From Prolixibacteraceae bacterium (GTDB lineage: Bacteria > Bacteroidota > Bacteroidia > Bacteroidales > Prolixibacteraceae): DNA of 60,542 nt. Under the pieces are notes generated by a model. The model saw only the letters and a program-made list of their open reading frames with translations, searched no databases and was not told the origin of the DNA. Location: contig JANQHI010000011.1 of the NCBI GenBank assembly GCA_028282705.1, positions 1-60,542 of the forward strand. The letters run 5' to 3'. The position numbers and the translations under genes were made by a program. Positions 18,909 through 27,762 of the stretch are shown one piece after another; the stretch's first letter is position 1, and every line of letters starts with the position of its first letter.

Positions 18909-19283
18909 CTAAATTATAGATTCAGAAAAATATCCTGCAAGGATATAGGTTAGCATGTTTTTCATATTTTTCTCATCGGGTACGAATCCCATCATATCAC
19001 CCATTAATTTATCGAATCCATATTTTTTAGGATAAAGGGTAAATTCATGCTTGTACATATCAAATGTTTTGGCAATTGCAAATTTGTATTGCTCAACATT
19101 TGTTTTTTGTAAAAAAGGTTCAAGTAAAGCATGGGAACGGTTAGCTGATTTGCTCTGAATTAAAATTTTCCAAATTAGTTGCCCAGATGCAAATGCAAAT
19201 TGAGAATCGGTTTCAATATGAAGGTTCTCATTTTCGATAATCGATTTTAATTCGTCTTGTAATTCTACTGTTTTGTTTACCAT
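18909..19283 (-). CDS. Predicted internally translated small subunit Cas11b
   Basis: In type I-B, I-C and I-D systems the small Cascade subunit is made from an internal start within cas8 or cas10d. An in-frame ATG at 19283 would give a 124-residue, mostly helical protein beginning MVNKTVELQDELKS and ending at the cas8b stop. The minus-strand bases just upstream include the purine run GAGAAAAT. Size and helicity suit Cas11b, but other internal methionines exist and no homology was tested. Confidence 0.4.
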   Translation of the reverse strand: MVNKTVELQDELKSIIENENLHIETDSQFAFASGQLIWKILIQSKSANRSHALLEPFLQKTNVEQYKFAIAKTFDMYKHEFTLYPKKYGFDKLMGDMMGFVPDEKNMKNMLTYILAGYFSESII

Positions 19284-20720
19284 ATTTTCTCGGTTTTTAT
19301 TTTGACTGAAATAATTATATAAACTGAACCAGATATTTAGTTTCTCCTTTATTTGATAACTCCTGGAATGTTGTTCATTTTTGAATTCATCAATTCGTAT
19401 ATCCTCTAAAATTGATGTTTTCATCATTTCATCGAACATCCTGCATGTTATACTCTCGTATTTTGCTTTGTACACGTAATCATATATTGCTTTGCGGTAT
19501 TGCATCATGAGGTTGCAAATTGCATCTGTAAAATGGTACTTAGGAGCGGGTTCAATATCATCAAAATATCTAATCCATGCACCTTCTTTTTTTATGAGTT
19601 GTCCATTGAAAATTTTATTTAAAACTGCCTCCTGAAGTTGAAAAATGTTATTGATATTATTGGATTCAATTCTTCCTCCAAGAGGAAATGGCTCGAATAG
19701 AACAGCATCAGTTAGCTCATACCTAAACAATGGCACAAAATCAATATCTGCAATTCTGCTTCCTTTTGTACCCTGAAAAAAGATGAGATAAAAGTTTTGA
19801 AGTTCTTCCTTGTCGTATTCTTTAATCAGTTTTTTAATCATGCCGGAATAAGAATCAACCTTGCCGTCCTGATGGAAACTAACAAGCGCCCGGTTTAGCT
19901 TATCTTCTTTAATATCCACAAAAATTGGGCATGGATTAGGGAGTTGTTTTACCTGAACTAACTTGAAAAACTTCCATATGCATTGTGCATCCTCTCCTCT
20001 TATTCTATAGTTATATTTTAATGCTGATGTCTGGTGTTTTAAAAATCGTTTTTTGTCGTTGAATCCGTTTAAATTATCACTAATACCAAAAACTTTTTCA
20101 TTTAGTTTTTCGTTATAATCATCTTTATTAAAAACATTTTTGGTCAGATAATTTTTATATGGTTTTTCAAAAGTTAAAATATCAACATTCTTCAGAAAAA
20201 TGAAAACCGTTTTCTTTCCCAAATCCTTGAATTCATCAAACCCTAACAAGAAATCCCAAAGGCAAGACTGCAGGTACATTTGAAAATCATGAGCTAATGT
20301 TTTTGTTTCAGGATTTTGATACTGTTTTGAATTTTTAAAATATTCGTTAATCGATTTTTTAAAATCCTCTTCATTGTGCCTATCCTCTTTGAGATATAAC
20401 TCCTTTTTAAAACATAAAGAATATGGATTACAAGCAACTCCAAAGAATTTGCGATTCCATGCCTTATTCGAGGAAACAGGATCAATGAAACTAACTCTTT
20501 CTTTACAATTTTCAAAAAATGGATTCATTTCCGTACTTTTTGTAAAAATGCCAAAATCCTCTTTCTTTAATTTTCCTTTTTTATCCACATTCTTCAAAAT
20601 AATTTCGCCATTCTCTTCCTGCACATCTAAAAAAATATAAAGCCCTTCTTTTAATTGCAGGTTTCGGCTAAAAGTATCCGGTGGCAATGCTTCTGTGAAT
20701 TGTACTATTTCTTTTATCAT
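18909..20720 (-). CDS. cas8b: Type I-B Cascade large subunit Cas8b (Csh1/TM1802-like)
   Basis: Cas8b recognises the PAM and recruits Cas3. The 603 residues begin MIKEIVQFTEALPPDTFSRN, with an early cysteine-containing region (NKAWNRKFFGVACNPYSLC) where many Cas8b proteins have a zinc-finger-like segment. The helical C-terminal part from about residue 400 resembles the Cas11-like small-subunit domain. Family assignment rests on length, gene order (cas6-cas8b-cas7) and overall pattern, because Cas8 is poorly conserved. It starts four bases after cas6. An internal start that could make a separate Cas11b is listed separately. Confidence 0.9.
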   Translation of the reverse strand: MIKEIVQFTEALPPDTFSRNLQLKEGLYIFLDVQEENGEIILKNVDKKGKLKKEDFGIFTKSTEMNPFFENCKERVSFIDPVSSNKAWNRKFFGVACNPYSLCFKKELYLKEDRHNEEDFKKSINEYFKNSKQYQNPETKTLAHDFQMYLQSCLWDFLLGFDEFKDLGKKTVFIFLKNVDILTFEKPYKNYLTKNVFNKDDYNEKLNEKVFGISDNLNGFNDKKRFLKHQTSALKYNYRIRGEDAQCIWKFFKLVQVKQLPNPCPIFVDIKEDKLNRALVSFHQDGKVDSYSGMIKKLIKEYDKEELQNFYLIFFQGTKGSRIADIDFVPLFRYELTDAVLFEPFPLGGRIESNNINNIFQLQEAVLNKIFNGQLIKKEGAWIRYFDDIEPAPKYHFTDAICNLMMQYRKAIYDYVYKAKYESITCRMFDEMMKTSILEDIRIDEFKNEQHSRSYQIKEKLNIWFSLYNYFSQNKNRENMVNKTVELQDELKSIIENENLHIETDSQFAFASGQLIWKILIQSKSANRSHALLEPFLQKTNVEQYKFAIAKTFDMYKHEFTLYPKKYGFDKLMGDMMGFVPDEKNMKNMLTYILAGYFSESII

Positions 20721-20724
20721 GATG

Positions 20725-21507
20725 TTATATGTTTTTGTTTATTTCTAACCAACCAAAACCCGAGCTACTCTTTTCACTAATCCCGGAATCCCAGATCATT
20801 TTATGCACTGGCACAGGTGCTACTAATTCAAAATCAAATAAATTGCCCACCACACGCGATTGTTCTTTAGTGCCTGGCTTTATTACAAAACCTGCCCGTT
20901 TAAAGTTGCTTGCCTGTTTTAGTTTTACCTGACCCAGGGAAATTGGCTCCTGGCTTCTTGTACTGTTATACTTTTCTATTATGTGCTTTATTGCCAGGCC
21001 ATTGAATTTTTCATCAGAAAGAGAAAGGTATTGTGGATGTTTATCCTCTTGCGTTTTGTAACTAACCACCCAAGGGGTTTGCAGGCGGTAGTGCATAGTC
21101 TCCAAAAAATTAGGTTCTGGCAGGGCTTCAACTTTTACCACCTTGAAATCAATGCCATTGAACTTATCGCCCAGGTAAAACTCTTGCTGCATGAACAGAC
21201 CTTTAATGAAGTTAGTGGCAGCCTCATTTACATCAAAAGAAACCTGGAGGGTTATTTCATGCGCTAAAATTTCAAATAGTTTTTTATCCTTCCACAACCT
21301 GGGTTTCCCAAAATTGAGGCGCGAGAAACAAAACAGTTTATAGAGCTTTGTTTCGTTTTGCCCATACCCTTTTCGATGTAGGAACTGGGCAAAACCCTTA
21401 TTAGCCTGGTCCAGTACTTTATAAATCCAGGCACTGATGTAATATTGGTAATCCATAGGCAACATGCGTTGCTTTGTGGTGCGGTTAAGGGTAAGTTCAA
21501 ATCTCAT
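20725..21507 (-). CDS. cas6: CRISPR RNA endoribonuclease Cas6
   Basis: Cas6 cuts the array transcript within each repeat, leaving the ATTGAAAT-type handle. The 260 residues have a RAMP fold: N-terminal MRFELTLNRTTKQRMLPMDYQYYISAWIYKVL, a central LYKLFCFSRLNFGKP, and the C-terminal glycine-rich loop GISEKSSSGFGWLEI near residues 242-256. The catalytic histidine cannot be fixed by eye; H28-equivalents are not obvious. It is the first gene of the cas operon and is followed by cas8b after four bases. Confidence 0.93.
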   Translation of the reverse strand: MRFELTLNRTTKQRMLPMDYQYYISAWIYKVLDQANKGFAQFLHRKGYGQNETKLYKLFCFSRLNFGKPRLWKDKKLFEILAHEITLQVSFDVNEAATNFIKGLFMQQEFYLGDKFNGIDFKVVKVEALPEPNFLETMHYRLQTPWVVSYKTQEDKHPQYLSLSDEKFNGLAIKHIIEKYNSTRSQEPISLGQVKLKQASNFKRAGFVIKPGTKEQSRVVGNLFDFELVAPVPVHKMIWDSGISEKSSSGFGWLEINKNI

Positions 21508-21808
21508 GTAAATATATTTTAAAGGTTTTAGTTATTTAATATGGATATCAACTTTATATTGGCAAAAGTGTTGTTTCCATCTTGACCTATTAAATCCAAC
21601 TGTGTAGCAAAGGACTGGATAGCAGTGTTCAGGTATAAGCCTGGGGCTCTAACTAAATAGATAAAGGTATTGATTGTGTTGTATTGTTCCTGGGATTGTA
21701 AGTGCAGCATAATGTGTGTCTGTTTTAGCCAACCATAATCAGGTGGTTATTACTAATTGTGCTTGAAGTTAACAATTATACAAGATATAACAAAATGGCC
21801 ATATGCCT
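21508..21808. other. Gene-poor region upstream of the cas operon
   Basis: This stretch must hold the cas operon promoter, but no TAnnTTTG box was found on the minus strand. A 60-codon minus-strand frame (21528-21710) shows no recognisable domain and is not called. Confidence 0.4.
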
Positions 21809-22249
21809 TTATTCGCCCAACCCTTTATTGCCTGTATCCAGGATATATTTCCATTTGCCCTGGCCATCTTTTACCCAGATACTAACATAGGTACCTTTTT
21901 CCTCCAATGTGTCTGCTTTTATGGTGTAAATACCATAAGTAAACCCCATATCATTGGAGCTACTTATTTTAGCATCAAGGGGTTTCCATGAAAAATGTGG
22001 CCCTTTGCTGGTTGTATCCTCCATCAGGTTGATAACTTCTTGTTTCCCAACTATGGGCATAGAGTTTTCGCGTAATAACACAGCATCAGGGTGGGCAAAC
22101 TCAATAAAGGCTTTCTTCCACCCTTTTTCAACTGCAAAGGCTGAAAATCCTTTGTCAACTTGCATTAATTCTTTAGCATTGGGTTTTGGCTTAAGTTGGC
22201 AACTTGCCAAGGAAAAAGAAATAATAAACAGCAGGAATATATTTTTCAT
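21809..22249 (-). CDS. SnoaL/DUF4440-like lipoprotein
   Basis: A 146-residue secreted protein starts with a lipoprotein signal peptide ending LASC (cysteine 17). The mature part matches the NTF2-like DUF4440 pattern: DKGFSAFAVEKGWKKAFIEFAHPDAVLLREN, a PIVGKQEVINLM turn, and the late strand pair GTYVSIWVKDGQGKWKYILDTG. These domains form small cone-shaped folds used as enzymes or ligand binders; no catalytic residue assignment is possible. The gene starts six bases after the macrodomain gene and is probably co-transcribed with it. Any connection to the neighbouring cas genes is doubtful. Confidence 0.85.
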   Translation of the reverse strand: MKNIFLLFIISFSLASCQLKPKPNAKELMQVDKGFSAFAVEKGWKKAFIEFAHPDAVLLRENSMPIVGKQEVINLMEDTTSKGPHFSWKPLDAKISSSNDMGFTYGIYTIKADTLEEKGTYVSIWVKDGQGKWKYILDTGNKGLGE

Positions 22250-22255
22250 AATATT

Positions 22256-22765
22256 CTAATTGGTGTCCAGAAAGATTTTATAAATTGAGTAGTTTTCATC
22301 ATCAAATGCACAAAAAATAACCTTTTTAATAGAGCTGCTATCCTTTAAAAATTCTTTTACCACCTGTATGGCTATTTCTGCAGCCTGCTGCTTTGGGAAA
22401 CCATATACCCCTGTGCTTATATTGGGGAATGCTATGCTGGAAAGCCCATTCCCAACAGCTACCTCAAGGCTTCTTTGGTAGCATGAAGCCAGTTTTTGAG
22501 GCTCTTCCTGGTTACCTCCATGCCAAACAGGCCCCACAGTGTGTATCACATGGGCTGAAGGTAGATTATACCCTTTGGTTATTTTGGCTTCTCCTGTGGC
22601 ACAGCCATTTAAAGCCCTGCATTCTTCCAACAAAGCTGGCCCTGCTGCCCTATGGATTGCACCATCAACACCTCCTCCTCCCAGCAGGGAATTGTTGGCT
22701 GCATTTACAATGGCATCAACTTGTAATTTGGTAATATCCCTTTTTAATATTTCAATTAGGTTCAT
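22256..22765 (-). CDS. Macrodomain protein (O-acetyl-ADP-ribose deacetylase-like)
   Basis: Macrodomains of the YmdB/MacroD class hydrolyse O-acetyl-ADP-ribose and mono-ADP-ribosyl esters. Signature elements are present in order: [26 protein letters not shown] split across residues 17-42, a [12 protein letters not shown] strand, [10 protein letters not shown], and the second loop [15 protein letters not shown] near 116-130. The length of 169 residues is usual for the stand-alone class. It precedes the DUF4440 lipoprotein gene by six bases. A decayed second copy of its N-terminus occurs at 31350-31460. Confidence 0.95.
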   Translation of the reverse strand: MNLIEILKRDITKLQVDAIVNAANNSLLGGGGVDGAIHRAAGPALLEECRALNGCATGEAKITKGYNLPSAHVIHTVGPVWHGGNQEEPQKLASCYQRSLEVAVGNGLSSIAFPNISTGVYGFPKQQAAEIAIQVVKEFLKDSSSIKKVIFCAFDDENYSIYKIFLDTN

Positions 22766-22802
22766 TGTTATTGATTTGTGTTATAAAGTTGTAAAAAGTT
22801 AA

Positions 22803-23215
22803 ATTATAAAAAATGATAATATGTCGATAAAAATAATCTTTCTGGCTCGGGATCAGGGTGAGTGAATATATGAAAAATGTTACAGTTTTTTAAATTATTA
22901 AGTGCAATATTTCAGGTAATTACAAGCATTCTTAGCATTTAACCTTAAACAAATTTTTATTCTCAGAGACTGTTTTAGCGAGGTATTATTTCTTTCAAAC
23001 AAAAAATACAATTATCCCCACTAAATTAAGGGCTAAAGCCCTGCTTAAGCTATTTAGTGCTTACAGCACTGGCACTCACCTTGCATTTCATTGTGTTATA
23101 AATATTTTGCCCTGATAGGGCAAAAACAAGTAGCTGATAAATAAGTAGATAAAAGGGTATATCAGAAGGATTCAATATCAAAAAATTAGCAAGCTGAAAC
23201 CACTAAAAATAAGAG
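22803..23215. other. Gene-free region with palindrome cluster
   Basis: No gene is visible in these 413 bases between the macrodomain gene and the end of the carotenoid operon. The notable content is the palindrome cluster at 23029-23123, which may also terminate the operon transcript. Confidence 0.5.
23029..23123. repeat. Cluster of three palindromes (REP-like)
   Basis: Three perfect hairpins lie within 95 bases: AGGGC/GCCCT (23029-23042), AGTGC/GCACT (23056-23070) and TTGCCCT/AGGGCAA with a three-base loop (23107-23123). The architecture resembles dispersed REP elements but the sequences differ from the three CTACCATA-core units in the cas operon. Confidence 0.65.
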
Positions 23216-23971
23216 TTAGATAGTGCCTGAGATTTTCTTTTCAAGGGCTGGGTACAACTCATTTTTGACCCATAAAAAACCTGGTTCAATTTGGAGTATC
23301 TTTTTATAAGTAACTTCAGCTTTTCCTAAATCCCCAAGTTTTTCATATGCTGCCCCTATGAGGGTAAGGACATTAAGGTACATCCAGTTTTTATGCCCCT
23401 CTCCTGCTTGTTCCAGCTGTTGGGCTGCCTGCCTGTACATAGCCAGTGCCAGGGTTTTATCACCCCCAAAAACGGCTGGCATGTAAAAGTTCATATTCCC
23501 TTTTTCCAATATCCCCTGTGTGTTATTGGGGTTAAGCTCAAGGGACTTTTCAAGGTATTGCCTGCTTTTACGCCCCAGGAAAACTGCCTTAAAATTGCTC
23601 ACCCCTATTTTAAAACCCATTAATGCACTTTTGTAAGCCCAGGCTTCTGCATCTTGAGGGTTATCCTTCAAAACATGGTTTAGCAACAATTCCATTTTAC
23701 TGATGTATTGCTTTGCTTCAGCCTTTCTACCATTTCCTATTGCCCAGCCAATGTACCCATAATAGTAATTTACCAACCCGAGCTGCTGCCCTGTTGGTTG
23801 TTTTCCCTTTTGTGTTTCCAGGCTATCCATAACTACTTTCCATGCTGCCATATCTCCCTGGATATAAGCTTCATATATTTTCAGCCTTGTAGCATTATTG
23901 GCTGAAACTGCATGGGCTATAACCACCCCAAAAATCAAAATCAGGTACTTAAAATATTCCTTCCTTTCCAT
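23216..23971 (-). CDS. Exported TPR-like protein at the end of the carotenoid operon
   Basis: The 251-residue protein has a hydrophobic N-terminal segment (YLILIFGVVIAHAVSA) and then helical repeats consistent with tetratricopeptide units, for example EAWAYKSALMGFKIG, LEKSLELNPNNTQGILEKG and AAYEKLGDLGKAEVTYKKILQIEPG. No enzymatic motif is visible. Its start lies 31 bases inside the glycosyltransferase gene, so it belongs to the same operon. A role in organising or transporting pigment at the envelope is conceivable but not shown. Confidence 0.75.
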   Translation of the reverse strand: MERKEYFKYLILIFGVVIAHAVSANNATRLKIYEAYIQGDMAAWKVVMDSLETQKGKQPTGQQLGLVNYYYGYIGWAIGNGRKAEAKQYISKMELLLNHVLKDNPQDAEAWAYKSALMGFKIGVSNFKAVFLGRKSRQYLEKSLELNPNNTQGILEKGNMNFYMPAVFGGDKTLALAMYRQAAQQLEQAGEGHKNWMYLNVLTLIGAAYEKLGDLGKAEVTYKKILQIEPGFLWVKNELYPALEKKISGTI

Positions 23972-25035
23972 ATCAGTTTTTTTTGCTGAAGGTTAAGCAA
24001 TGCTTTAACCATTATCATCAGGAAAACAATATACTGGATAGGCATAAGCAACACATTGCTTATTACATTTTGTTTGCTTGATAATGAAATAAATACCCTG
24101 ATCAGGGTAACCATCAAAATAAAAGAAATACCATAGACCAGCCCATGAATAAATAATAGTACCCCAGCAGTAGATAAAAATGCAAAAAGCAAAGCTAACA
24201 TGATGCTTCCACCAAAAAAAGCAAATACATTTTTAGTAAACCCTTCAATGGAGCTGCCCAAATTGTTGTACATCCTGCACTGGATAAAACTATCACCCAG
24301 CAAGGTGTCAATTTTAAGCCCACTTGCCTTATAATATTTGCTAATGTAAATATCTTCCACCCTTTCATCTTTAAATAATTGGTGGGGTTTTATTTGCCTG
24401 TAAGTTTTAGCCTCAAATAACATAAACTGCCCATTGGCTGCTGACAATGAAGGTATAGCTGTCCTCCTTACCAAAGGCAAAGGAAGCAAAGACAGCAATA
24501 TCCAGTTCATAATGGGTACAGCTATTTTCTCGGCCATAGACCCCATCAATTGCTGAGGGAAGATAGATAACAGTTTCAATTGGTGTTTTTGCATGTGGGA
24601 AAGTGCCTTAGCTACCAGCCCATCTTTTACTTTAACGTCAGCATCAAGGAATAAGAAATAATCACCCTCTGCCTTTCCAGCCAATTGGAAACAGGCATGG
24701 TTTTTTCCCAACCAACCATGAGGTAAGCTACCCCCTTTCAACAACTTAATCCTTTTATCAACTGCCTGGTGCTGCTGCACTATGGTGGCTGTGTTATCTG
24801 TTGAAACATCATCATAGGCCAGTATTTCTAGTTCAGGGTATGAGAAATGCCTTAACCCTTCCAGCAAGTTTCCAATGTTTTCCTCTTCATCCCTGGCTGG
24901 GATCAAAATTGAAACCTTTGGGAAAGCCTCCATTTGCGTTTTTATGGGGAGATATGGTTGTGACAGGTAGTTAATTGCAGCCACACACAAACGCAAAAAA
25001 GCAAAACCTAATATGATGTAAGCCAGGTAGGTCAT
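23941..25035 (-). CDS. Carotenoid glycosyltransferase, GT2 family (CruC-like)
   Basis: A membrane-associated family 2 glycosyltransferase of 364 residues. It has an N-terminal membrane helix, then VSILIPARDEEENIGNLLEGL, a nucleotide-binding DDVSTDNT, the metal-binding LFLDADVKV (DxD-type) and a late ERVEDIYISK segment, followed by about three C-terminal membrane helices. In Chlorobium the GT2 CruC glycosylates the 1'-hydroxyl made by CruF and is paired with the acyltransferase CruD. The same pairing here (four-base overlap with an acyltransferase gene) supports sugar transfer to a hydroxylated carotenoid. The sugar donor cannot be predicted. Confidence 0.85.
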   Translation of the reverse strand: MTYLAYIILGFAFLRLCVAAINYLSQPYLPIKTQMEAFPKVSILIPARDEEENIGNLLEGLRHFSYPELEILAYDDVSTDNTATIVQQHQAVDKRIKLLKGGSLPHGWLGKNHACFQLAGKAEGDYFLFLDADVKVKDGLVAKALSHMQKHQLKLLSIFPQQLMGSMAEKIAVPIMNWILLSLLPLPLVRRTAIPSLSAANGQFMLFEAKTYRQIKPHQLFKDERVEDIYISKYYKASGLKIDTLLGDSFIQCRMYNNLGSSIEGFTKNVFAFFGGSIMLALLFAFLSTAGVLLFIHGLVYGISFILMVTLIRVFISLSSKQNVISNVLLMPIQYIVFLMIMVKALLNLQQKKLIWKGRNILST

Positions 25036-25646
25036 GATTGGTTTTGTTGTTGTTTACATGCTTCCATAAAACCACTAAATGCATCCTGTAATGCCTCCAC
25101 TTCCATTGATTCCCCAGTATATGTTTTGAAATAAACCCTCAATACAGGTTTGCGCCTTGAATGGTAATCAACCAGGTTTACATTAAAAACTACTTGTATT
25201 GTATCACCCAATTCCTTCAGGATATAACCTATCCCTTTTTCAAACTCCAGAGGTTGGGTGTGCATGCTTTGTATTTCTCCCTGGGGAAAAAGCACCAGCA
25301 GGTTCTTTTTATCCCTCAATATATCAATAGAATACTTTAGGCTTTCAACAACCCCTTTTTTCCCTTTTGATATGGAGAAACATCCTCCAGCCCTTAAAAA
25401 AAGGTGTTTCCTGAGTTGCCCTTCCAACATCATTATATGGTATTTCCTGAATAAGAATTTATTGTTCAACTGAAGCTGGATAAACCCATCAAACCAACTG
25501 AAATGGTTGGATATAACCAGCACAGGCTTCCCTTCATCAACAATGTTGCCTTTGTATTGCACCTTCCTGAAGTAAAGCCTTAACAGCCAAGCTGAATAAA
25601 GGTTGAAAAATTTCACCCCTACATATGTATGCCTTGCTTTTATCAT
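25032..25646 (-). CDS. Acyltransferase, PlsC-like (CruD-type role)
   Basis: This 204-residue protein shows the 1-acylglycerol-phosphate acyltransferase motifs: ISNHFSWFDGF (H-x4-D, block I), a block II-like KYHIMMLEGQLRKHLFL, and FPQGEIQS (block III). It overlaps both neighbours by four bases. Because it is encoded between CruF- and CruC-like genes, acylation of the sugar of a carotenoid glycoside is the likeliest role, by analogy with chlorobactene biosynthesis. Phospholipid acyltransferase activity is the alternative. Confidence 0.82.
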   Translation of the reverse strand: MIKARHTYVGVKFFNLYSAWLLRLYFRKVQYKGNIVDEGKPVLVISNHFSWFDGFIQLQLNNKFLFRKYHIMMLEGQLRKHLFLRAGGCFSISKGKKGVVESLKYSIDILRDKKNLLVLFPQGEIQSMHTQPLEFEKGIGYILKELGDTIQVVFNVNLVDYHSRRKPVLRVYFKTYTGESMEVEALQDAFSGFMEACKQQQNQS

Positions 25647-26302
25647 ACCCCAACCATTAACAGGTAAATAGCCAGTATCCCAAAAAATATCAACTGGGTT
25701 ATAAAAATCCCCCTGGCTATCATTTGATTTGTATCAATCTTAAAAATAGTAAACATCCATTGGAAAAAGGCAGAAAGGATAAACCAGGCAACAAAATTTT
25801 TCAGGGGAGGAAATGGGGCAGAAAAAACCCACATTTTCAATGTTGGTGCAGCTATTTCCAGCAGCAGGTCATACCCCACCATAGCCAAAGCTGCCCCAAT
25901 GATAACCAGCACCTTATTTTTAGTGATCTTTTGCATCAATGAGTTAGCGCCATATACAAGTATCAGCCAGTTTAACCCAATCATTAAAGGCACACCAGCC
26001 ACCTTTACCCCAAGGGTTGAAAGGTAGGCATACTCCCCAAACACCTGCCCTGTTTTAACACCCAATGCTTCAATAGCAATGGAAAGGGCAAAAACCAGCA
26101 AACTGGAAACTACAAACTTCCAACCCCAGGTTTTATGGTAAACAAAAATCAGGGTAAGCATAGCCAGTAAAGTAAAAGGGGTAGCCATAAAAAAGAAATT
26201 GCGTGCAAAGGGTAGGATAAACAATAAAACCCCAACTGCATAATACACTGCAATTATAACCAACACAGCTTTAGCTGAAAGATGCAATTTTATTTCCTTC
26301 AT
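25643..26302 (-). CDS. cruF: Carotenoid 1',2'-hydratase (CruF-like membrane protein)
   Basis: CruF proteins hydrate the psi-end of carotenoids to give a 1'-hydroxyl. The 219 residues form about seven membrane segments, with the family pattern EALGVKTGQVFGEYAYLSTLG split near residues 84-104, VPLMIGLNWLILVY, and a late YDLLLEIAAPTLKMWVF with its conserved acidic residues. The tight four-base overlaps with the desaturase and acyltransferase genes place it in the pathway. Call based on pattern and context. Confidence 0.85.
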   Translation of the reverse strand: MKEIKLHLSAKAVLVIIAVYYAVGVLLFILPFARNFFFMATPFTLLAMLTLIFVYHKTWGWKFVVSSLLVFALSIAIEALGVKTGQVFGEYAYLSTLGVKVAGVPLMIGLNWLILVYGANSLMQKITKNKVLVIIGAALAMVGYDLLLEIAAPTLKMWVFSAPFPPLKNFVAWFILSAFFQWMFTIFKIDTNQMIARGIFITQLIFFGILAIYLLMVGV

Positions 26303-27762
26303 GTTGCTTTTGGTATTTCTTTATCAATAATTTTGGCACTGGCCAGGCACAATGGTATCCCACCCCCAGGATGTACACTCCCCCCTACAAAATAGAGGTC
26401 CTGGAGCTTGCTTAAAAAGTTGGGATGCCTTAAAAAAGCTGAGAACATGCTATTGGATGAATGCCCATACAAAGCCCCATTTTTGCTGAATGTTTCCTGC
26501 TCAATAGTTATAGGAAAGCCTACCTTTTCAAACTCAATAAACTCTTCAATATGGGTATCCAGCACCCTGTTGATTTTTGAAATTATAGCCTTCCTTGCCT
26601 GCTGGGTAATTTGTTCCCAATCCTGCCCATAATTAGCAGGTGCATTGACCATCACATACCAGTTTTCAGCCCCAGAAGGAGCATCTCCCTGAACCATTTT
26701 TGAACTGATAAACAGGTAAACTGTCAGGTCATCAGATAGCCTTTTTTCTGAAAATATGGCTTCAAATTCAGCTTTATAATCAGTGCTGAAAAGGATATTG
26801 TGCAGCTCCAATTGTGGAAACTCTTTTTTTACCCCCCAATAAAAGATCAGTGCTGATGATGACCATTCCTTTTTATTGGTCTTCCTATGTATTGATGGCA
26901 ACATGTTTTCATACACATAGTTGCTGTCAGCCCCCGAAACTACCAGGTCAAAACCCAAATCCTCCCCTCCTGTTTTTATCCCAGTAGCTTTCTTTCCCTC
27001 AACATTTATTTTATCCACTTGTGTGTTGAGCCTGAATTCCACCCCACCATTAACTGCCAAATTATAAAGTGCATCTACCAAACTATACATCCCTTTTTCA
27101 GGGAAAAATACCCCTTTGTTATTTTCAATGTGTGAAATAACATCCAAGGTGGCAGGGGCTTTGTATGGGTTTGAGCCATTGTAGGTGGCATAACGCGAAA
27201 AAAGCTGTACCAGTTCAGGGCTCTGGAAGTTCTTCCTGTTTTGCTGGTACATGGTTTTATAAAACTGCAACTTGGGTATTTTCAACATGGATTTTAAAAA
27301 GTGTGGCTTCCAATAATTACTTGCTTTGTGTAATGAATTGAAAATAAAAACTGGGGAAGTTATATCATAAATTTCAGCTGCTTTATCCAAATGTTTATCA
27401 ATATTCTGTGGGGGTTCACCTAGTTTCTCCCAACATTCTTTTTTAAACTTTTCTTTATCAGAATAAGCTTTCAGGATATTACCATTTTCAAAAAAATATT
27501 TACAGGAAATATCCAGCTTTTTATATGAAAAATAACTATCAATGCTATATCCAGCTACCTCAAAAAGTTCTTCAACCAACTCAGGCATGGTCAGTAAAGA
27601 TGGGCCAGTATCAAACCTGTAACCCTTATGTTTTATTTCAGCTATTTTTCCACCAGGTGTACTGTTTTTTTCAAACACAACTACCTGGTATCCCTTTGCT
27701 GCCAGCTGGATTGCAGCAGCCAACCCACCAATACCTGACCCTATAACTGCTGCCTTACCCAT
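26299..27762 (-). CDS. crtD: Carotenoid 3',4'-desaturase (CrtD-like)
   Basis: A 487-residue FAD amine oxidase/phytoene desaturase family member. The N-terminal dinucleotide site is AAVIGSGIGGLAAAIQLAAKGYQVVVFEKN with TPGGKIAE after it (longer pieces shown as consecutive parts of residues 4-44), then FDTGPSLLTMPEL. The C-terminus has LYFVGGSVHPGGGIPLCLASAK, typical of bacterial carotenoid desaturases. Because a second family member beside crtB is the likely phytoene desaturase, this one best fits the 1'-hydroxycarotenoid 3',4'-desaturase that acts with CruF. Roles of the two could be swapped. Overlaps the cyclase gene by eight bases. Confidence 0.85.
   Translation of the reverse strand: MGKAAVIGSGIGGLAAAIQLAAKGYQVVVFEKNSTPGGKIAEIKHKGYRFDTGPSLLTMPELVEELFEVAGYSIDSYFSYKKLDISCKYFFENGNILKAYSDKEKFKKECWEKLGEPPQNIDKHLDKAAEIYDITSPVFIFNSLHKASNYWKPHFLKSMLKIPKLQFYKTMYQQNRKNFQSPELVQLFSRYATYNGSNPYKAPATLDVISHIENNKGVFFPEKGMYSLVDALYNLAVNGGVEFRLNTQVDKINVEGKKATGIKTGGEDLGFDLVVSGADSNYVYENMLPSIHRKTNKKEWSSSALIFYWGVKKEFPQLELHNILFSTDYKAEFEAIFSEKRLSDDLTVYLFISSKMVQGDAPSGAENWYVMVNAPANYGQDWEQITQQARKAIISKINRVLDTHIEEFIEFEKVGFPITIEQETFSKNGALYGHSSNSMFSAFLRHPNFLSKLQDLYFVGGSVHPGGGIPLCLASAKIIDKEIPKAT

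Noticed and set aside
21528-21710. 60-codon minus-strand frame upstream of cas6
   Set aside because: No recognisable domain, no promoter or start signal, length within chance expectation for AT-rich DNA.
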